A DNA stretch of 13,596 bases from Bacteroidia bacterium. GTDB taxonomy: Bacteria; Bacteroidota; Bacteroidia; UBA8524. A program made the position numbers and the translations under genes. The notes under the pieces are model-generated. The model was not told the DNA's origin. It made no database searches and saw only the letters and a program-made list of their open reading frames with translations. The stretch lies in assembly GCA_023277325.1 (NCBI GenBank), contig JALRIQ010000280.1:1-13596 (forward strand). The letters run 5' to 3'. Each line of letters starts with the position of its first letter. Position 1 is the first letter of the stretch. This document shows positions 1 through 5,829 of the stretch, in pieces.

Positions 1-18
1 CATGTCTCACATCAAAAG

Positions 19-67
19 TCTCATGTCTCATGTCTCATGTCTCACCTCTCACCTCTCACCTCTCACC
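19..67. repeat. Heptamer tandem repeat array (TCTCATG / TCTCACC)
   Basis: Seven uninterrupted 7-base units are visible: three copies of TCTCATG followed by four copies of TCTCACC. Related partial units flank the array (GTCTCAC at 4-10, and a degraded unit running into the stop codon of the transporter gene at 77-79). The array may continue beyond the left edge. It lies directly downstream of the transporter gene, where a terminator would be expected, but it forms no hairpin because the units are all in one orientation. There are no spacers, so it is not CRISPR. Such low-complexity intergenic repeats are common in Bacteroidota; no function is known to me. Confidence 0.9.
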
Positions 68-76
68 TCTCTGAGT

Positions 77-1420
77 CTACCTCACCTTACGGATTCGCCA
101 GAGCAATACGCCGGCAATCATGAAGAAAACCATTAGGGCTAATACCGATTGACGCATGCTGTAGAAATGATCTATAAGGCCATAGCTCAAGGTGCCCAGT
201 ACAATGGCGATTTTTTCTGTGGCGTCGTAAAAGCTGTAGTAAGAAGCGGTATCTTTTTCACGGTTGAGAAGACGCGTAAAGGTTGCGCGACTCAAGGATT
301 GTACGCCACCCATAACTAGTCCAACAATACTAGCGATGATATAGAACTGATAATGTTCGGTTGTGCAGTAAGCAGCAATACAAATGCTTATCCATACAAT
401 GGTCGACAGGCCCAGCATTGGAATATTCCCTTTTTTGTTGGCACCCCAGGCAAAGAAAAAAGATCCTGGTATGGCAATAAGTTGAATGAGCAGAACGGTA
501 ACAATCAGCTTAGCTGTTGGCATATTCAGTTCTTTTTTACCGAATAATGCGGCTACAAACATGACCGTTTGCAAGCCCGTACTCAGGAAGAAAAAGGCAA
601 AAAGGAATCCCCTTAATTTGGGCTGTACTTTTAAATCATGGAATACCCGTTTTAGTTCTCGTAATCCATTAAATACAATTTGAGAGGTGACTTTTCTGCC
701 GTGAGAAGTAGAAGGGAGGTTGAAAAAGGTAATTTGGGCAATACCAGCCCACCAAACTCCGACCGTTACAAAAGCGATGCGAGCAGCCGTCCCTCCATCC
801 GGAATTCCAAACCAGTCGGGCTTCTGAATCATCATTAAATTGACGAGCAATAACAGAACAGAACCACCATAGCCCAATGCGAAACCTTTGGCACTCAGCT
901 TTTCATAATGGTCTTCAGTGCATATCTCGGGGAGATAGGAGTTATAAAAAACAAAACTACCTGAGAAACCGATGGTGGCTAATATGAAACACATAATTGG
1001 CCAGGTTACATCGGGTGCAAAGTTGGGGTCCATCAACAGCTCATAGCGGTAATAGGTCTCATCGAAGAAATAAAGTCCGATACAGCTCAAGGCGCCGAGG
1101 TAAACAAAAAACTTCATGAAGCCCTTTTTATTCCCGGTATAGTCGGCAATACCTGAAAGTATTGGCCCCATGATGGCGATGGCTAAAAACGCGATGGATA
1201 ACCCATATTCATAGATTACAGAATTCTTCAGTTGAAATCCGAAGAAGCTTACCAGGTCGCGGGTAACTTCATCATTGAAGGTATTGCGAATACTGGTAAG
1301 GTTATCATAAAATGGAGGAAAAATAGCCGTGGCTATACAAAGCGAGTACACCGAATTGGCCATATCATAGATGGCCCATGAATTCATGATTCGCTTATTG
1401 TTCTTAACTATCTCTGCCAT
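77..1420 (-). CDS. MFS transporter, UMF1 (Atg22-like) family
   Basis: A 447-residue polytopic membrane protein with about twelve hydrophobic segments, the size expected for a major facilitator. The N-terminal stretch at residues 14-37 (SWAIYDMANS followed by FPPFY) and the later block GGVQSLSRATFTRLL with a following YSFYDATEK are signatures of the UMF1 family, related to the fungal vacuolar effluxer Atg22. It should sit in the inner membrane. The substrate of bacterial members is not established, so no substrate is proposed. The start is the ATG at 1418-1420; no Shine-Dalgarno site precedes it, which is normal for Bacteroidota. The gene lies 136 bases after the DUF427 gene on the same strand, with no hairpin between them, so shared transcription is possible but not shown. 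Its 3' end runs into the heptamer array rather than a recognisable terminator. Confidence 0.88.
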   Translation of the reverse strand: MAEIVKNNKRIMNSWAIYDMANSVYSLCIATAIFPPFYDNLTSIRNTFNDEVTRDLVSFFGFQLKNSVIYEYGLSIAFLAIAIMGPILSGIADYTGNKKGFMKFFVYLGALSCIGLYFFDETYYRYELLMDPNFAPDVTWPIMCFILATIGFSGSFVFYNSYLPEICTEDHYEKLSAKGFALGYGGSVLLLLVNLMMIQKPDWFGIPDGGTAARIAFVTVGVWWAGIAQITFFNLPSTSHGRKVTSQIVFNGLRELKRVFHDLKVQPKLRGFLFAFFFLSTGLQTVMFVAALFGKKELNMPTAKLIVTVLLIQLIAIPGSFFFAWGANKKGNIPMLGLSTIVWISICIAAYCTTEHYQFYIIASIVGLVMGGVQSLSRATFTRLLNREKDTASYYSFYDATEKIAIVLGTLSYGLIDHFYSMRQSVLALMVFFMIAGVLLWRIRKVR

Positions 1421-1556
1421 ATGCAGCTGCCAAGATATTTAAATATACTGGGATATTTGTTTAGAATAAGGGCGAGGCTAAGATTAAGATTAAGAATGTG
1501 GATGGATAGCTGATAAATTTATTCCGAGCTAAATTTCAATACTCCTACTCATCAGC
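1421..1556. other. Intergenic spacer with short TAAGAT direct repeat
   Basis: This 136-base spacer separates the DUF427 gene from the transporter gene. It is AT-rich and holds nearly three tandem copies of TAAGAT at about 1479-1495. On the minus strand a TATCTTGG sequence lies about 12 bases before the transporter ATG. It resembles the Bacteroidota -7 box TAnnTTTG with one mismatch, but I see no matching -33 box, so it is not called as a promoter. No hairpin terminator was found. Confidence 0.5.
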
Positions 1557-1838
1557 CTACTTCGTTACTTCAACGCCCTTCCAAAAGGCAATGCGCCCTT
1601 TGATGCTTTCAGCAAGTTTGGAAGTTTCAGGGTAGTACCAGGCGGCATCAGGATTTGACTTCCCATTTACCTCGAGGGTGTAATAAGAGGCAGTTCCTTT
1701 CCAAGGACAAACCGTATGGGTATCGCTGTCTTTGAAATAGTCTTTCTTAATCGAGTCGGCAGGAAAATAATGGTTCCCTTCAATCACTATCGTTTTATCG
1801 CTTTCGGCAATCACTTCATCATTCCAAATTGCTTTCAT
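1557..1838 (-). CDS. DUF427 domain protein
   Basis: A 93-residue soluble protein that matches the whole length of the small DUF427 family. Conserved blocks visible are TVCPWKGTASYY at residues 42-53, AWYYPE at 66-71 and GRIAFWKGVEV at 81-91. Members fold as a compact beta structure; their biochemical role is not established, and older names linking them to nucleotidyltransferases are not supported by anything seen here. The ATG start is 34 bases after the clpX stop, with no terminator between, so the gene is probably carried on the clpX transcript. That link to ClpXP may be only a matter of position. Confidence 0.9.
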   Translation of the reverse strand: MKAIWNDEVIAESDKTIVIEGNHYFPADSIKKDYFKDSDTHTVCPWKGTASYYTLEVNGKSNPDAAWYYPETSKLAESIKGRIAFWKGVEVTK

Positions 1839-1872
1839 ATCGACTGGTCGTTTTTTGTTAGTATACCTGACA

Positions 1873-3114
1873 CTAGGCTACCTTCAGTTTGTTCTTTTCC
1901 TTCTTGAGGTAATTATTGACATAATGCGCATCGATACTGATGGTTTCTTTGGTTCCTTCTGGAGCATCGTACATCAAATCGAGCATTACTGCCTCACAAA
2001 TACCACGCAATCCACGGGCGCCAAGTTTGCTTTCAAAGGCGTGTTCCACAATTGCATCGATGGCGTCATCGGTGAAATGGAGAGTATGTCCTTCGAGTTC
2101 GAAAAGGCGGTGATACTGCCGAATCAAGGCGTTTTTTGGCTCAGTGAGGATGCGGCGCAAAGAATCTTTGCTCAAGGGATTGAGGTGAGTAAGAACTGGC
2201 AAACGCCCGATAATCTCAGGAATCAGTCCATAGCTTCTCAAATCTGAAGCACTCACATATTGGTAAAGGTTATCTGGATCGTAGCTTTCTCCTGCCTCTG
2301 ATTTAAATCCAATCGCCTGGGAAGCAATGCGCCTTTCAATCATTTTATCGATACCTTCAAATGCACCGCCAACAATGAAAAGGATATTGGACGTATTCAC
2401 CTGAATGTATTTTTGATCTGGGTGTTTTCTTCCTCCTTGTGGTGGAACATTTGAAACTGTTCCTTCCAAAATTTTCAGCAGCCCTTGTTGTACCCCTTCG
2501 CCACTTACGTCGCGCGTGATAGATGGATTATCGCTTTTGCGCGAAATCTTATCAATCTCATCGATATAGATGATGCCTCTTTCAGCAGCTTCTACGTCGA
2601 AGTCGGCAGCTTGTAAAAGGCGTGAAATGGTACTTTCAACATCTTCTCCCACATATCCTGCTTCGGTAAATACCGTCGCGTCAGCAATACAAAATGGTAC
2701 ATCAAGCACTTTAGCCAAGGTTTTGGCCATGAGTGTTTTTCCTGTGCCTGTTTCACCAATCATCAGAATATTTGATTTCTCCAGCTCGACATCGTCACCC
2801 TTTGTTTTCTTTTGATTGATGCGCTTATAGTGGTTGTAAACGGCAACCGACAAAACCTTTTTGGCTTCATCCTGACCGATTACGTAATCATCCATGAATT
2901 TTTTAATCTCTGAAGGCTTTGGGAGTTTGAAGTTTGACTTCGCTTTTTCTTTTCCCTTTTTTTCGGTGCCTGGTCCGAGTTCTATTTCGATGATTTTATT
3001 GGCTTCATCGATACAGAAATTGCAAATATGTCCCTCACTACCGCTGATTAACATCAGAGTTTGTGATTTAGGTCTGCCACAGAATGAGCAGTGTTGTTCT
3101 TTACCTTTTACCAT
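1873..3114 (-). CDS. clpX: ATP-dependent Clp protease ATP-binding subunit ClpX
   Basis: ClpX is the AAA+ unfoldase that recognises tagged or damaged proteins, unfolds them and feeds them to ClpP in the cytoplasm. The 413-residue product is close to the E. coli length of 424. It has an N-terminal zinc-binding domain (C9, C12, C31, C34), Walker A GETGTGKT at 120-127, pore loop GYVG at 153-156, Walker B IIYIDE at 181-186, the RKH loop at 229-231, the IGF tripeptide at 268-270 that docks into ClpP, and a GAR sensor-2 motif near the C terminus. All key residues are present, so it should be active and able to bind ClpP. The ATG start places the zinc domain exactly where the family has it. It lies downstream of clpP on the same strand but is separated from it by a terminator and has its own promoter-like box, so it can be transcribed independently. 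Confidence 0.98.
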   Translation of the reverse strand: MVKGKEQHCSFCGRPKSQTLMLISGSEGHICNFCIDEANKIIEIELGPGTEKKGKEKAKSNFKLPKPSEIKKFMDDYVIGQDEAKKVLSVAVYNHYKRINQKKTKGDDVELEKSNILMIGETGTGKTLMAKTLAKVLDVPFCIADATVFTEAGYVGEDVESTISRLLQAADFDVEAAERGIIYIDEIDKISRKSDNPSITRDVSGEGVQQGLLKILEGTVSNVPPQGGRKHPDQKYIQVNTSNILFIVGGAFEGIDKMIERRIASQAIGFKSEAGESYDPDNLYQYVSASDLRSYGLIPEIIGRLPVLTHLNPLSKDSLRRILTEPKNALIRQYHRLFELEGHTLHFTDDAIDAIVEHAFESKLGARGLRGICEAVMLDLMYDAPEGTKETISIDAHYVNNYLKKEKNKLKVA

Positions 3115-3141
3115 GCTAGGTTGCTAGTGGTTGCTAGAGTG

Positions 3142-3149
3142 CAAAGATA
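3142..3149 (-). promoter_or_regulatory. Putative clpX promoter, -7 box
   Basis: On the minus strand this reads TATCTTTG, an exact match to the Bacteroidota -7 consensus TAnnTTTG. It lies 28 bases before the clpX ATG and downstream of the clpP terminator, the right place for a separate clpX promoter. The -33 region about 19 bases upstream (around TGG) is weak. Confidence 0.5.
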
Positions 3150-3192
3150 AGACCAATGGCCGAATAAGTGCCATTTTGAACTCCCTGCAAAC

Positions 3193-3222
3193 AAAAAAAG
3201 GACCACCGAAGCAATCCTTTTT
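3193..3222 (-). terminator. Rho-independent terminator after clpP
   Basis: Read on the minus strand, AAAAAGGATTGC pairs with GTGGTCCTTTTT around a TTCG tetraloop. This is a 12-pair stem including three G-U pairs, and it runs into a tract of seven U. It starts 24 bases after the clpP stop. The UUCG loop is an especially stable type. The symmetric A/T arms could also act on the plus strand, but no plus-strand gene leads into it. Confidence 0.85.
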
Positions 3223-3246
3223 CTAAAATTTGGTCGGCTTAGCAGA

Positions 3247-3927
3247 TTATTTACCCGCGCCACTTTTAACAAGAACCTCGTCGATCATGCCATATTTTTT
3301 GGCTTCTTCGGCGATCATCCAGTAGTCGCGGTCAGCGTCTTTTTCAATTTTCTTGATATCGTTTTTCGAGTGGCTTGCGATGATTTCATACAACTCACCT
3401 TTCAATTTCTTGATTTCGCGCGCTGTAATTTCGATGTCCGACTCTTGTCCTTGTGCGCCACCCATTGGTTGGTGAATCATCACACGGCTGTGCTTCAATC
3501 CAGTACGTTTTCCATCAGCGCCAGCACAAAGCAATACAGCTCCCATTGAAGCGGCCATACCTGTACAGATAGTGGCTACGTCAGGACCGATATACTGCAT
3601 GGTATCATAAATACCAAGACCCGCGTAAACGGAACCTCCTGGGCTATTGATGTACATTTGAATATCGCGGCGTTGGTCCATCGACTCAAGGAAGAGGAGC
3701 TGTGCCTGAATGATATTGGCGATATAATCGTCGATAGCCGTTCCAAGGAAAATGATACGATCAGCCATAAGGCGAGAGAACACATCAATTTCACGGAAGT
3801 TTACCGGACGTTCTTCAATAACCGTACGGGTCATTCCTTCGAATGAAGAGATAAATTTATCCGTAGTGGTGCTGCTGATTCCAGCATGCTTAACAGCGTA
3901 TTTTCTAAATTCTTTACCGTAATCCAT
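3247..3927 (-). CDS. clpP: ATP-dependent Clp protease proteolytic subunit ClpP
   Basis: ClpP is the serine protease that assembles into a double heptamer and degrades proteins delivered by ClpX. With the ATG at 3925-3927 the product is 226 residues, starting [10 protein letters not shown], which is the usual N terminus of Bacteroidota ClpP. An upstream in-frame TTG at 3943-3945 would add six residues and is less likely. The catalytic triad is intact: Ser127 in the GMAASMGA block, His152 in MIHQPMGG, Asp201 in DADRDYWM. The oxyanion-side motif [11 protein letters not shown] is present. The first 30 or so residues, rich in Ser and Thr, are longer than in the mature E. coli enzyme and probably include a propeptide. 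A terminator follows the gene and another precedes it, after tig, so it probably forms its own transcript. Confidence 0.97.
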   Translation of the reverse strand: MDYGKEFRKYAVKHAGISSTTTDKFISSFEGMTRTVIEERPVNFREIDVFSRLMADRIIFLGTAIDDYIANIIQAQLLFLESMDQRRDIQMYINSPGGSVYAGLGIYDTMQYIGPDVATICTGMAASMGAVLLCAGADGKRTGLKHSRVMIHQPMGGAQGQESDIEITAREIKKLKGELYEIIASHSKNDIKKIEKDADRDYWMIAEEAKKYGMIDEVLVKSGAGK

Positions 3928-4013
3928 AATTAATTGCTTGAACAATAATAAAAAGAAAGTTTAGAAACCACGACGCCAATTTGATGCCAGCCTCTTTCTG
4001 TGACCAATTGGCA

Positions 4014-4042
4014 TAAAAAAATCCCGACCGAGGCCGGGATTT
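4014..4042 (-). terminator. Rho-independent terminator after tig
   Basis: On the minus strand AAATCCCG pairs with CGGGATTT around an 8-base loop (8-pair stem), followed by seven U. It starts 24 bases after the trigger factor stop, so it separates tig from clpP. The clpP promoter should lie in the 86 bases between this hairpin and the clpP ATG; a TAAACTTTC sequence there resembles a -7 box, but its spacing to any upstream TTG is poor, so it is not called. Confidence 0.88.
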
Positions 4043-4066
4043 AATAGGTTAATGAGAAAGGGCAAA

Positions 4067-5446
4067 TTAGTGATTATGCTCTTCGTTGTGTTTTTTGATG
4101 ATCTCGTAGAACTCTTCTACACCAACCTCTTTTTCAACGGCTTTCACTTTGGTTTTTGCAACCTCCATGAATTTACGCTGAGCTACCATGTCGGTAACAC
4201 GGTTCATGTATCCAGTTTCTTTTTTGTTGTTTTCAGAAATCTGACGCACCAATGCTTCGTCGGCATTTGGCATGCCATACTGGCGGAGCATTTGAGCGCT
4301 ATAAGCCATGCTCATATTTTCTACGTCTTCTGAAGTGATTTTGATATCATTATCGGCAAGTACCTTGTTACGAAGGAGCACATAACGCAATTGGCGTGCT
4401 TCTTCCTGGTATTTTTGCTCGATGTTTTCAGGAGTGAAATCTTCTTTGTTGTTTTCAACCAACCAACGCTTCAAGAATTTCTCAGGAAGATCGAAGTTAT
4501 GCTTGTCGTAAATCAAGTGATCCACAGCATGCTCGAACATGTTCTCTGCTTCTTGTGCGTAGTATCTTTCAAGATCTTCTTTCAAAAGGCTACGGAAAGT
4601 TTCCAAGTCTTTTGCGCGTCCCTCTCCGAATACTGTAGTAAACAATTCTTCATTCAGCTCAGCTGGGATGAAGCGTTTGATTTCGGTAACGGTGAAAGAG
4701 AATTTTTTATTCAAATCATCAACGCCTTCTTTCTGAATGCCCAAAGCATTTGAAATCACGGTAACGTTATTGTCGAATAATTTGAAGATATCACCATCAA
4801 ATTGGTCGCCCACTTTGATGCCCATCAATTTCTTTTGAAGGGTTTTATCTTTTACCAATTCTGGTGTGGTAGAGATATTTTTATCGGTAACACCACCATC
4901 CAAAGGTTTTCCATCTTCACCAAGCTCAGTTGCATTCAGGTAAACGATGTCTTTTTCTTCAGCTGCTTCTGCCTCTTCTTGTTTTGCATAGCGGCGTTGG
5001 ATGTTTTCTACTTCTTTGTCGAGCTCTGTATCGCTCACATTGATTTTGTAGCGGGTAACTTTGTCTTTATCAGAAAGAGCAAGGTCTGCCTTTGGAGCAA
5101 TGCCAATTTCAAATAGGAAAGCAAAGTCTTCTTCTACTTCGAAGTTTACCTTTTGCTCGTCGCTATCCAACATCATTGGTTGAGCGAGGTATTCGATTTT
5201 GTTTTCGTCGAGGTATCCAAACAAAGCCTCAGAAGCCAATTTATTTACTTCATCGACATAGATGCCTTTCCCGTACATTTTTTTTACCATGCCCATCGGC
5301 GCATTTCCTGGACGGAAACCTGGTACGCTAACTTTCTTTTGGGTTTTTTTGAGTTCAGCTTCTACGCGTGGAGCGTAATCGTCTTTGCTGATGTTGATTG
5401 TAAGGACTGCGTGAAGCTCGTCCTGTTTTTGCAATGCTACTTCCAC
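4067..5446 (-). CDS. tig: Trigger factor, ribosome-associated chaperone
   Basis: Trigger factor binds at the ribosome exit tunnel and shields nascent chains. I place the start at the GTG at 5444-5446, giving 459 residues beginning MEVALQKQDELHAVLTI, which lines up with the family N terminus. The open frame continues upstream only because it runs through the tRNA-Leu gene, so a longer start is not credible, and no ATG lies nearby. The ribosome-contact signature GFRPGNAP is at 43-50, within an N-terminal domain of about 110 residues. The middle region (about 150-255) is where the FKBP-type prolyl isomerase domain should be, but its usual signature is hard to recognise; degenerate versions are common in this phylum. 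The rest is a Lys/Glu-rich helical C-terminal domain ending in a short His-rich tail (HNEEHNH). A tRNA and a terminator hairpin lie directly upstream, an odd arrangement for its expression. Confidence 0.93.
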   Translation of the reverse strand: MEVALQKQDELHAVLTINISKDDYAPRVEAELKKTQKKVSVPGFRPGNAPMGMVKKMYGKGIYVDEVNKLASEALFGYLDENKIEYLAQPMMLDSDEQKVNFEVEEDFAFLFEIGIAPKADLALSDKDKVTRYKINVSDTELDKEVENIQRRYAKQEEAEAAEEKDIVYLNATELGEDGKPLDGGVTDKNISTTPELVKDKTLQKKLMGIKVGDQFDGDIFKLFDNNVTVISNALGIQKEGVDDLNKKFSFTVTEIKRFIPAELNEELFTTVFGEGRAKDLETFRSLLKEDLERYYAQEAENMFEHAVDHLIYDKHNFDLPEKFLKRWLVENNKEDFTPENIEQKYQEEARQLRYVLLRNKVLADNDIKITSEDVENMSMAYSAQMLRQYGMPNADEALVRQISENNKKETGYMNRVTDMVAQRKFMEVAKTKVKAVEKEVGVEEFYEIIKKHNEEHNH

Positions 5447-5466
5447 TTTGCTATTTGAGTTTAAAG

Positions 5467-5497
5467 AAAAAGGCAAACCATTCGACTTGCCTTTTTT
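5467..5497 (-). terminator. Terminator-like hairpin between tRNA-Leu and tig
   Basis: On the minus strand AAAAAGGCAA pairs perfectly with TTGCCTTTTT over ten bases around a 10-base loop, followed by a U-rich stretch (UUUUUCUUU). It begins about 8 bases after the 3' end of tRNA-Leu and ends about 20 bases before the tig GTG codon. It is a good match to an intrinsic terminator for the tRNA, yet it sits within what would be the tig leader. Confidence 0.75.
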
Positions 5498-5504
5498 AAT
5501 CCAG

Positions 5505-5586
5505 TGCGGGTGAAGGGACTCGAACCCCCACACCTTGCGGCGCTAGATCCTAAGTCTAGTGCGTCTACCAATTTCGCCACACCCGC
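5505..5586 (-). tRNA. tRNA-Leu (anticodon UAG)
   Basis: A class II tRNA of 82 bases on the minus strand. The acceptor arms GCGGGTG (5580-5586) and CACCCGC (5506-5512) pair fully, with A as the discriminator base at 5505. The D region contains AATTGGTAGAC. The anticodon stem CTAGA/TCTAG encloses the loop CTTAGGA, giving anticodon TAG, which reads CUA and possibly other CUN leucine codons. A variable arm follows, then the T arm with GGTTCGAGTCC. The terminal CCA is not encoded. It precedes tig, and a promoter-like site lies just upstream. Confidence 0.97.
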
Positions 5587-5829
5587 GGTCCTCCTAAAAG
5601 GAGCGCAAAGGTAAAAAGAATATTGAAATATCTAAACGATTTTATAAAATTACTATAGAATTTTTGGAACCTGCTCTCGAGTTCAATTCAGGATATGGGA
5701 AATACACCTGAATAAAGAAGAACTAAAATCAGCTTTGCAATTTAATTTCTTGCGGAAGACTATTGTCAATATCACGAAGAGCTATGATTTTTGTGCCATT
5801 CCAAGTAAATTAGAAGAAATCAAAATTTG
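5587..5829. other. Divergent intergenic region between tRNA-Leu and rel
   Basis: About 240 AT-rich bases. The left end carries the tRNA-Leu promoter reading left. No confident promoter for the rel gene was found on the plus strand. A plus-strand frame is open without an ATG from about 5652 and ends in TGA at 5828-5830, sharing one base with the rel ATG (TGATG). It encodes residues such as LNKEELKSALQF and KLEEIKI, but lacks a convincing start, so it is not called as a gene. Confidence 0.4.
5606..5636 (-). promoter_or_regulatory. Putative promoter for tRNA-Leu (and perhaps tig)
   Basis: On the minus strand this reads TTTA, 19 bases, then TACCTTTG. The second box matches TAnnTTTG exactly and the first is one base from TTTG, with the spacing typical of Bacteroidota sigma-A-type promoters. 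The -7 box ends about 19 bases before the tRNA 5' end. A small palindrome (CTCCT, 3 bases, AGGAG) at 5591-5603 falls between the box and the tRNA, near the likely start of transcription. Confidence 0.65.

Noticed and set aside
19..67. Heptamer array considered as a CRISPR array
   Set aside because: Units are only 7 bases and contiguous with no spacers, and no cas genes are nearby.
1855..2247. 130-codon plus-strand frame antisense to clpX
   Set aside because: It mirrors conserved clpX codons and shows no domain features; no promoter-like site precedes it.
3928..3945. ClpP start at TTG 3943-3945 (six extra residues)
   Set aside because: The ATG at 3925-3927 gives MDYGKEF, the usual N terminus of Bacteroidota ClpP; TTG starts are rarer.
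5447..5533. Upstream extension of the trigger factor frame to a GTG at 5531-5533
   Set aside because: The extension translates the tRNA-Leu gene and its terminator hairpin (GFESLHPH is a typical tRNA translation artefact). The family N terminus matches from the GTG at 5444-5446.
5587..5826. Riboswitch or structured RNA upstream of rel
   Set aside because: No paired elements or known motif were seen by eye apart from the small palindrome near the tRNA promoter.
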